The notes beneath the pieces are model-generated. The model saw nothing but the letters and a program-made list of their open reading frames with translations, was not told where the DNA came from and searched no databases. This document shows positions 1 to 4,341 of a DNA stretch of 5,506 nucleotides, piece by piece (positions within the stretch are counted from its first letter, which is position 1; every line of letters begins with the position of its first letter). The DNA is from an uncultured delta proteobacterium (GTDB lineage Bacteria > RBG-13-61-14 > DRUE01). The stretch covers positions 1 through 5,506 of the forward strand of contig CAIUDS010000560.1 of assembly GCA_903897985.1 (NCBI GenBank), written 5' to 3'. Made by a program: the position numbers and the translations under genes.

Positions 1-563
1 ATCCGGTCCTTGAGCGAGTCGGCGCTGAAGCCGCCGAAGACGATGGAATGGACGGCGCCGATGCGGGCGCAGGCGAGCATGGCGATGGGCAGCTCCGGGA
101 TCATGGGCAGGTAGATGGAGATCCGATCACCCTTCTTGACGCCCTTCTTCTTGAGCACGTTGGCGAACTTGTTGACCTCCCGGTACATGTCCATGTAGGT
201 CAGGACCCGGCTTTCCTTGGGGTCGTCGCCTTCCCAGATGAGGGCGGCCTTGTTCTTGCGGGCGGTGGCGATGTGCCGGTCCAGGCAGTTGACCGAGGCG
301 TTGAGCTTGCCGCCCTTGAACCAGGTGAAGATGATCTTGTCCTTGTCTTCCCACTTGAAGACGGAGTCCCATTTTTTGTCCCAGGTGAGATACTCTTCGG
401 CCAGCTTGCCCCAGAATTTGTCCGGGTTGTCGCGCGACTCTTTATACATCTGGTCGTACTGCTCCGCGCTGTTGATGTAAGCCCGCTTCTTCAAGCCCTC
501 GGGCACCTCAAAGACCCGGTCTTCCAAGCTATACGACGAGATAGATTTTTTTGCTTCGGCCAT
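1..563 (-). CDS. acs: Acetyl-CoA synthetase (AMP-forming), N-terminal part
   Basis: This enzyme activates acetate with ATP and CoA to acetyl-CoA through an acetyl-adenylate in the cytoplasm. The window holds 187 complete codons plus two bases, and the rest lies beyond the left edge (the family is about 650 residues). Residues 34-93 read as the acetyl-CoA synthetase N-terminal domain, with the family-typical NCLDRH at 92-97 and WEGDDP at 110-115. The AMP-binding domain starts after that, with GVKKGDRISIYLPMIPELPI (141-160) and the highly conserved CARIGAVHSIVFGGFSADSL (165-184). The ATG at 563-561 is chosen because a perfect AAGGAGGA ribosome-binding site sits at 578-571, seven bases away. The gene follows a same-strand transporter after a 228-bp gap, which suggests shared use of acetate. 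A propionyl-CoA synthetase is possible because the substrate pocket lies outside the window, but the N-terminus reads as Acs. Confidence 0.95.
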   Translation of the reverse strand, partial: MAEAKKSISSYSLEDRVFEVPEGLKKRAYINSAEQYDQMYKESRDNPDKFWGKLAEEYLTWDKKWDSVFKWEDKDKIIFTWFKGGKLNASVNCLDRHIATARKNKAALIWEGDDPKESRVLTYMDMYREVNKFANVLKKKGVKKGDRISIYLPMIPELPIAMLACARIGAVHSIVFGGFSADSLKDR

Positions 564-617
564 GGTTCCATCCTCCTTAATTTTTTGTTTCTCCCACTGG
601 CGGGGAGATTATTTATA

Positions 618-635
618 TCTGCAACCAGGTGCAGA
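618..635. promoter_or_regulatory. 18-bp near-palindrome upstream of acs, possible operator
   Basis: The sequence TCTGCAACCAGGTGCAGA is symmetric at 16 of 18 positions. Its perfect 6-base arms TCTGCA and TGCAGA are separated by six bases. It lies 55-72 bases upstream of the acs start codon and abuts the AT-rich TATAAAT (611-617), which is the place expected for an operator or activator site. The 6-6-6 layout resembles that of dimeric regulators such as the CRP/FNR family, but the arm sequence does not match the TGTGA or TTGAT consensus. The regulator is unknown. Confidence 0.4.
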
Positions 636-658
636 CTCGGCCGGGCGCCCGGCCCGAG
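636..658. repeat. Strong GC-rich hairpin upstream of acs
   Basis: Bases 639-654 are a perfect 16-bp palindrome, GGCCGGGCGCCCGGCC. The outer CTCGG (636-640) and CCGAG (654-658) extend the pairing with one bulged base. On the minus strand it lies after the transporter and before acs, so it could be a terminator-like, RNA-stabilising or attenuating structure between the two. No T tract follows on either strand, so it is not a standard intrinsic terminator. Confidence 0.45.
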
Positions 659-791
659 AAAGAATCGCTAGAACGAAAAGACCTAACCCCTACCCCATTC
701 AACTAGTTCCGAGGTCCCACACGATTGCCCCCCGTTTCCCTCACCCTGCCCGAGGGCGCCGGGTTTTTCCAAAGCCTGGCTGCATCCAAGC

Positions 792-1997
792 CTAAGCTTT
801 CGAGGGCGCCGCGGCTCCTTTGACCTCGGGTTTGCGCATCACGAACGAAAGCACCAAGGTAATCAGGAGAAAAGCGCCCGCGAGATAGAGCGCGATCGCG
901 AAGCTTTGGTAGAGGTCATACATCTTCCCGGCCACCAGGGTCATCAGCGAGCCCACTCCCCAGGCGGTGAAGACCAGGCCGTAGTTGACCCCGAAGTTTT
1001 TCAGGCCGAAGAAGTCCTTGGTGATGGAGGGGAACAGGGCGAGGTTACTGCCGTAGTTCATGCCGATACACATGGAGAAGAGGATGAGAATGATGGTGTT
1101 GTCAATCATGGGGGTCAGGAACATGAGCGCGGCCTGGAAGATGGTGAAGACCTGGAGAATGCGGGTGCGGCCGTATTTGTCCGAGAGGGTTCCGGCGAGC
1201 AGCCGGCCGCCGGCGTTGCCGATGGCGAGCAGGGCCACCAGGATGAAGCCGGCCTTGAACCCGGTTTGGACCTCGACCAGCTTGGCCAGCTTGCCGATCA
1301 CCATCAAGCCGGCGCCCGCGTTAAAGGCATACATCAGCCAGAGCATGTAGAACTGGGAAGTGCCGAGCATTTCACCGGCGCCGTAATCCTTGGCTACCGC
1401 GGCCGCGGCCTTGGCGGCGGCGGGCTTGGGCGGGGGATTGGTCAGGAGCTGCGAGAGCAAGACCACGATGATCATGAAGGCGATGCCCAGGATCAGCAAG
1501 GTGGTCTGCACGCCCAGGGTCTTAATCAGGTATTTGGCGAGAGGGGCGATATAGACCGAGGCCAGGCCGAAACCGGAGACCACGACCCCGGAGATCATCC
1601 CGGTCTTGGCGGGCGGGAACCATTTCACAGCCGGCGGAGTGGCGGAAGCGTAGCCGAAGCCGATGCCGGACCCGGCCAGGATCCCAAACCCGACGATGAA
1701 CATGGTAACCGAGGTGAACTGGCTGGCCAGCATCAGGCCCAGGCCCGTCAGGATTCCGCCCAGGCTGGCCACGATCCGGGGCCCGAATTTGTCCTGCAGC
1801 TTGCCGGCCGGAACCATCATCAGGGCAAAGACCAGGCAGGCCACAGTGTAGGGCCAGGATTTAAAAGTTTCGGTCCAGTTCCATTCCTTGGGGATCTCCT
1901 TGGAAATCACGCTCCACGAATAGAGCACACCCAGCGCCAGGTTGATCCCAGTTCCGGACAAGGCGACCACCCACCCCCGATTGCCACTCTGACTCAT
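792..1997 (-). CDS. OFA-family MFS transporter (monocarboxylate/oxalate-formate antiporter type)
   Basis: This is an inner-membrane major facilitator of 401 residues with about 12 membrane helices in two halves. The halves are joined by an Ala/Pro/Lys-rich cytoplasmic loop at 188-206. The MFS loop motif appears in both halves: GKLQDKFGPR at 65-74 and GTLSDKYGRTR at 269-279. The N-terminus GINLALGVLYSWSV (17-30), the stretch GFGYASATPPAVKWFPP (113-129) and NAGGRLLAG (261-269) are typical of the oxalate/formate antiporter family. OFA members carry oxalate, formate, lactate, pyruvate or acetate-like anions. R265 appears to match the substrate-binding arginine of OxlT helix 8, whereas the helix-11 site where OxlT has lysine (TAKG) reads TAWG (344-347). 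Oxalate is therefore unlikely, and a monocarboxylate is inferred from this and from acs next door. Upstream GTG (2006) and ATG (2003) starts sit on or against the ribosome-binding site, so ATG 1997 is preferred. Confidence 0.88.
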   Translation of the reverse strand: MSQSGNRGWVVALSGTGINLALGVLYSWSVISKEIPKEWNWTETFKSWPYTVACLVFALMMVPAGKLQDKFGPRIVASLGGILTGLGLMLASQFTSVTMFIVGFGILAGSGIGFGYASATPPAVKWFPPAKTGMISGVVVSGFGLASVYIAPLAKYLIKTLGVQTTLLILGIAFMIIVVLLSQLLTNPPPKPAAAKAAAAVAKDYGAGEMLGTSQFYMLWLMYAFNAGAGLMVIGKLAKLVEVQTGFKAGFILVALLAIGNAGGRLLAGTLSDKYGRTRILQVFTIFQAALMFLTPMIDNTIILILFSMCIGMNYGSNLALFPSITKDFFGLKNFGVNYGLVFTAWGVGSLMTLVAGKMYDLYQSFAIALYLAGAFLLITLVLSFVMRKPEVKGAAAPSKA

Positions 1998-2005
1998 GCG
2001 CATCA

Positions 2006-2012
2006 CTCCTTA
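2006..2012 (-). promoter_or_regulatory. Ribosome-binding site deciding the transporter start
   Basis: The minus strand reads TAAGGAG here. It lies eight bases before ATG 1997-1995, an ideal spacing, but only two bases before ATG 2003-2001, and it overlaps the GTG at 2006-2004. This makes the protein begin MSQSGNRGW, three residues shorter than the longest reading frame. Confidence 0.7.
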
Positions 2013-2106
2013 TCTAAGGATAAGTCTTCAACTACCGCCGCAACTATACAATATCCCAAAATACTCGGATAGCTCTCTTGGCTAGCATTAGCCCAGAAAT
2101 CCTAAG

Positions 2107-2121
2107 GCAAGGGCTGTGCCA
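2107..2121 (-). promoter_or_regulatory. Sigma-54 (RpoN) promoter for the transporter gene
   Basis: Read on the minus strand the site is TGGCACAGCCCTTGC, preceded by T. It matches the sigma-54 consensus (TGGCACG, four bases, TTGCW) with the essential GG and GC dinucleotides in the required spacing: GG at 2120-2119 and GC at 2108-2107. The only departures are A for G at the end of the -24 box and C for W after the -12 GC. Transcription would start near 2095, giving a leader of about 100 bases before ATG 1997. Sigma-54 promoters need an ATP-using enhancer-binding activator, so the transporter should be induced by a specific signal and not expressed constitutively. Confidence 0.8.
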
Positions 2122-2208
2122 AGGCCAAGCTCCCGGGCTTCTTTTAATAACCCATTGAAAAGAAGAATAAAAATTTAATTCGGGGCGACCCTCGCCTTCG
2201 TCTCTTAA

Positions 2209-2221
2209 AATCAATCTGTCA
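2209..2221 (+). promoter_or_regulatory. IHF-like site upstream of the sigma-54 promoter
   Basis: AATCAATCTGTCA matches the IHF consensus WATCAANNNNTTR except for C in place of the second T of TTR. It lies about 90-100 bases upstream of the -24 box, between the promoter and the two inverted repeats that could bind the activator. IHF commonly bends DNA in this position at sigma-54 promoters. The match is short and the region is AT-rich, so chance occurrence is possible. Confidence 0.35.
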
Positions 2222-2228
2222 ATATCTG

Positions 2229-2241
2229 TTACAGGTTGTAA
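2229..2241. promoter_or_regulatory. Inverted repeat TTACA-N3-TGTAA, candidate activator site
   Basis: TTACAGGTTGTAA has perfect 5-base arms around GGT. Its centre is about 114 bases upstream of the -24 box of the sigma-54 promoter, within the usual range for an enhancer (upstream activating) sequence. The arms are short, and the call depends on position more than on sequence. Confidence 0.35.
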
Positions 2242-2273
2242 AAAATCCGAATTTGGAATCGTGATGCGGTTGC

Positions 2274-2297
2274 GTGGCTGCCATAAAAACCAGCCAC
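2274..2297. promoter_or_regulatory. Inverted repeat GTGGCTG-N10-CAGCCAC, candidate enhancer for the sigma-54 promoter
   Basis: Perfect 7-base arms at 2274-2280 and 2291-2297 are separated by ten bases, so equivalent bases lie about two helical turns apart, as expected for an NtrC-type dimer. The centre is about 165 bases upstream of the -24 box. The GC-rich arms stand out in an AT-rich stretch, which favours a functional site. The binding protein is unknown. Confidence 0.45.
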
Positions 2298-2358
2298 ATT
2301 AGAATTGCTTTGGATACGAACTATATCATGGATTTTATATTTGTCAAGTTAAAAATTT

Positions 2359-2530
2359 ATGATTTTTGCAACCCTTCAGTTATCAGTGGCAAGATTTCCT
2401 GCGGTCCCGGTCGGGACCAAAAAGATCGCCGGCCCGGGATTGCCGGTTCCAGGTAATTACCCCCTGGTAATTGAAGGGTTACATGATTTTGTAACCCTTC
2501 AGTCTTCGGGGGCAACCGGCGGGTCGCCCC
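2359..2530. repeat. Cluster of hairpins and an imperfect direct repeat
   Basis: A direct repeat occurs at 2359-2380 and 2483-2503. Both copies start ATGATTTT and end AACCCTTCAGT, and they differ by one T and one C/T change. Similarity continues weakly to a GGCAA at about 2392 and 2514. Between and around the copies are several inverted repeats: GGTCCCG-GT-CGGGACC at 2403-2418; the 10-bp palindrome GGTAATTACC at 2452-2461, overlapping AATTACC-N4-GGTAATT at 2455-2472; TGAAGGGTTAC-N8-GTAACCCTTCA at 2472-2501; and a GC-rich stem GGGGC/GCCCC with inner ACC/GGT at 2509-2530. No open reading frame of substance lies here. It lies downstream of the small membrane protein gene and may end its transcript, although no hairpin has a T tract. 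It resembles a REP/BIME or MITE-like intergenic element. Confidence 0.5.
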
Positions 2531-2557
2531 GACGGAAGGACTATCTTCAGATTTGAA

Positions 2558-2932
2558 TCAGAAAGCGGGCGGAGGAATTTTGATGTTGACTTCGACATGA
2601 ATGGGCATGTCGTAGAATTTGTCTCCCGGGAAATTGATCCGTTCCGTATAATCGCAGGTAAAGGTGGACATCTTATCCACTTCGCAGTCCTCGCAGCTAA
2701 AATTATCGGGCGTCAAGGGCGGCAACTCAAACTCCTGAGCTTTTTGGATCAAGTCCTCGACGACCTTTTCTTCGCCTTGGCGGGCATACTCGGTGCGCAG
2801 AATTTCTTCCATCTCTTTTTCCAATCTCCATTGATGCTGGTAAACCGGGCCGAACAAGGTTATTCCATACACCAGGCCCCCCACCAGCAAGATTGCAAAG
2901 ATCACATAAAATTTGCCTGCGCCTCGATTCAT
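2558..2932 (-). CDS. Small membrane-anchored protein of unknown function
   Basis: I do not recognise the gene by name. The 124-residue product has a basic N-terminus (MNRGAGK), one membrane helix at about 8-29, and then a charged, probably helical stretch at 35-68 rich in Glu, Lys and Arg. The C-terminal part (80-124) has alternating polar and hydrophobic residues typical of beta strands. By the positive-inside rule, residues 30-124 face outside the inner membrane. C80 and C83 form a CxxC, with a third cysteine at C93. The layout (anchor, helix ending KAQEFELP, then strands) resembles the short DUF4845-like or pilin-like proteins of Desulfobacterota, a comparison made from memory. The start is supported by AGGAGG at 2946-2941, eight bases away. 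The gene lies 94 bases downstream of fprA on the same strand and may be cotranscribed or use its own -10 element. Confidence 0.75.
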   Translation of the reverse strand: MNRGAGKFYVIFAILLVGGLVYGITLFGPVYQHQWRLEKEMEEILRTEYARQGEEKVVEDLIQKAQEFELPPLTPDNFSCEDCEVDKMSTFTCDYTERINFPGDKFYDMPIHVEVNIKIPPPAF

Positions 2933-2986
2933 TGCCGGTCCCTCCTCGCTCGTTCGATCCTGCCCTGTGCCCTGCAGTTGCCTTCA

Positions 2987-2997
2987 GATATAGCACG
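2987..2997 (-). promoter_or_regulatory. Possible extended -10 promoter for the small membrane protein gene
   Basis: On the minus strand the sequence is CGTGCTATATC, which gives TGC followed by TATATC (2992-2987), an extended -10 form. At 17 bases upstream the -35 position reads CTGGTT, a poor match, so this would depend on the extended -10. The ten bases CGTGCTATAT are identical to those at the fprA promoter. A start near 2980 would give a leader of about 48 bases. Confidence 0.35.
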
Positions 2998-3026
2998 TTG
3001 CCGTAAAAAAACCAGTGTCTAATCGT

Positions 3027-4217
3027 TCAGGTCCGGGCCGGACGGAGCGATGCGTGCCGCTCGACAATCGCCTCGGCCAGGCGGTCCAAAGCCTGAAAAG
3101 TTTCCGCGCCGGGCAGCCCCCGGGCCAGGACCGGCGGCAGCAGCTCGACCTTTAAGTTCGAGAGCAGCCCGGTCAGTTGCTCCACCATTTTTCCGCCCCA
3201 GCCGTAGGAGCCGATGATCGCCGCGGACTTGGCCTTGGGCCGCAGCACGTTCACCAGGGCCGCGGCATAAATCGCCTTGGGATGCGCCCCGCTCAGCACC
3301 TGGGGAGCCGCGAGCACAATGGTCGCGGCGTCCACCAGGGCCATGGCCAGTTTGCCCAGATCAGCCTCGGCCAGATTGAACTGGATGACCCCCGCGCCCC
3401 GGGCCTGCAAGGCTTCCACCAGGTGATCCACCATGCGCAAGGTGCTGCCGTGCATGGAAACATAAGGCAGGACCACCAGGTTTAAGGGCTCACCCGCCGC
3501 CCAGTCGCGATACAGGTCCAGGATCAGCGCGGGCCGCGGATACAGCGGGCCGTGGCTCGGCGCGATCAAAGAAATCTCGTAGCCCTTGAGCTTCTCCAGG
3601 TGGCGCTGGATGTGGGTCCGGAAGGGCATCATGATCTCGGCGTAGTAGCGCTTGGCCGCGGCCGCCACTTGGGATTCATTAATCACCAGGAGGTCGTTGG
3701 TGGCGAGGTGCGAGCCGAATAGGTCGCAGGGGAAAAGGACCTTTTCCTCCCGCAGGTAGGTCAGCATCGTCTCCGGCCAGTGCACCCAGGGCGCGTGAAT
3801 AAATTCCAGGGTCCGGTTTCCGAGCGACAGGGTCTCGCCGTCGGCCACCGTCTGGATGCGCTCTTCCCGCAGATGGAGATGGTCCAGGAGCAGGCCCTTG
3901 CCCTTGGAGGTAGTGACCACCCGGGCCTCGGGGAAGCGCTCGAGCACCTGGGGGATGGCGCCGGAGTGATCTTGCTCGGCGTGGTTGGCGATCAGGTAAT
4001 CCAGGCGCTTGAGCTTTAAATCGTCCAGCCGGCTGAAGAGCAGCCCGGCAAAGGGCGGGTCCACCGCGTCAATCAGGGCGGTTTTGTCGCTGCCCCGGAC
4101 CAGGTAGGAATTGTAGCTGGTGCCGTCAGGCAGCGGGATCAAGGCGTCGAATAACCTTCGGTCCCAATCCATCGCCCCCACCCAGTAAACCCCGTCTCGG
4201 ATCGGCCAAGCTCGCAT
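3027..4217 (-). CDS. fprA: Flavodiiron protein (FprA family), O2/NO reductase
   Basis: This cytoplasmic enzyme reduces O2 to water or NO to N2O, usually taking electrons from rubredoxin or F420H2, and protects anaerobes. The 396-residue product has the full two-domain form. The metallo-beta-lactamase-like diiron domain occupies about 1-245, with all six ligands visible: H79, E81 and D83 in HAEQDH, H146 in HWPE, D165 in FPCDLFG, and H222 in PSHGPLY. The flavodoxin-like domain runs from about 246 to 390, with the FMN phosphate loop SMHGST at 254-259 and GSYGWGG at 336-342. No C-terminal rubredoxin or flavin-reductase domain is fused, so a separate electron donor is needed, and none is encoded in the window. 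The start is ATG 4217, because AAGGGAG at 4231-4225 precedes it by seven bases and the protein aligns from MRAWPI. A 44-codon upstream extension would cover the promoter and is rejected. Confidence 0.93.
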   Translation of the reverse strand: MRAWPIRDGVYWVGAMDWDRRLFDALIPLPDGTSYNSYLVRGSDKTALIDAVDPPFAGLLFSRLDDLKLKRLDYLIANHAEQDHSGAIPQVLERFPEARVVTTSKGKGLLLDHLHLREERIQTVADGETLSLGNRTLEFIHAPWVHWPETMLTYLREEKVLFPCDLFGSHLATNDLLVINESQVAAAAKRYYAEIMMPFRTHIQRHLEKLKGYEISLIAPSHGPLYPRPALILDLYRDWAAGEPLNLVVLPYVSMHGSTLRMVDHLVEALQARGAGVIQFNLAEADLGKLAMALVDAATIVLAAPQVLSGAHPKAIYAAALVNVLRPKAKSAAIIGSYGWGGKMVEQLTGLLSNLKVELLPPVLARGLPGAETFQALDRLAEAIVERHASLRPART

Positions 4218-4224
4218 CAAATCA

Positions 4225-4231
4225 CTCCCTT
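4225..4231 (-). promoter_or_regulatory. Ribosome-binding site deciding the fprA start
   Basis: The minus strand reads AAGGGAG seven bases before ATG 4217-4215. The alternative in-frame ATG at 4349 would place the start upstream of the promoter and inside the divergent sensor gene. Confidence 0.75.
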
Positions 4232-4249
4232 CGGTTACTTTGAGTTTGG

Positions 4250-4278
4250 AATATAGCACGCGGGCCGCAGGGTAGCAA
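4250..4278 (-). promoter_or_regulatory. Sigma-70-type promoter for fprA
   Basis: On the minus strand, TTGCTA (4278-4273) and TATATT (4255-4250) are separated by exactly 17 bases, and TGC immediately precedes the -10 box as an extended -10. The -35 box matches four of six consensus bases and the -10 box five of six. Transcription would start near 4243, giving a leader of about 25 bases that contains the ribosome-binding site. No clear operator palindrome is visible beside it. Confidence 0.65.
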
Positions 4279-4341
4279 CTACCCCACCCTCCCCGGTTCA
4301 AGCATCGGCGAATCCTTCCGATACCAGCAGCAGGGACGGAA

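Larger units (their letters stand above)
564..791. other. Intergenic region between transporter end and acs start
   Basis: No gene is visible in these 228 bases. On the minus strand, towards acs, the order is: a loose hairpin directly after the transporter stop, in which AAAGC and GCTTT enclose GGCT/AGCC and no T tract follows; then GC-rich sequence without clear signals; then the GC hairpin at 636-658; the near-palindrome at 618-635; an AT-rich TATAAAT at 617-611 that could serve as a -10 box; and the acs ribosome-binding site. No convincing -35 box lies at 16-18 bases from TATAAAT. Whether acs has its own promoter or is read from the transporter transcript cannot be settled from sequence. 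Confidence 0.5.

Noticed and set aside
48..671. A 207-codon plus-strand open frame at the left edge
   Set aside because: It is the antisense of acs, whose minus-strand product matches the family almost residue for residue.
748..768. Hairpin CCCG-N7-CGGG followed by TTTTT on the plus strand
   Set aside because: The stem is only four or five pairs and no plus-strand gene lies upstream for it to end.
906..2072. A 388-codon open frame on the plus strand opposite the transporter gene
   Set aside because: Its translation is Gly/Asp/His/Gln-rich with no hydrophobic core or recognisable motif, as expected from the antisense of a GC-rich membrane protein gene. The minus strand carries a clear transporter.
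2387..2402. A plus-strand sigma-54-like sequence starting TGGCAAG and ending TGC
   Set aside because: GG and GC are eleven bases apart and not ten, and no plus-strand gene follows for almost 2 kb.
2274..2456. A 60-codon plus-strand open frame in the intergenic region
   Set aside because: It has no ribosome-binding site, spans the inverted repeats and shows no recognisable protein character.
2359..2503. CRISPR array
   Set aside because: There are only two imperfect repeat copies, of unlike length, with a 102-base space between them that itself contains hairpins, and no cas genes.
3005..3044. Possible terminator after fprA: GTCCGG/CCGGAC stem and a run of seven T on the minus strand
   Set aside because: The stem lies at the coding end and about 19 bases separate it from the T run, so it does not form a standard intrinsic terminator.
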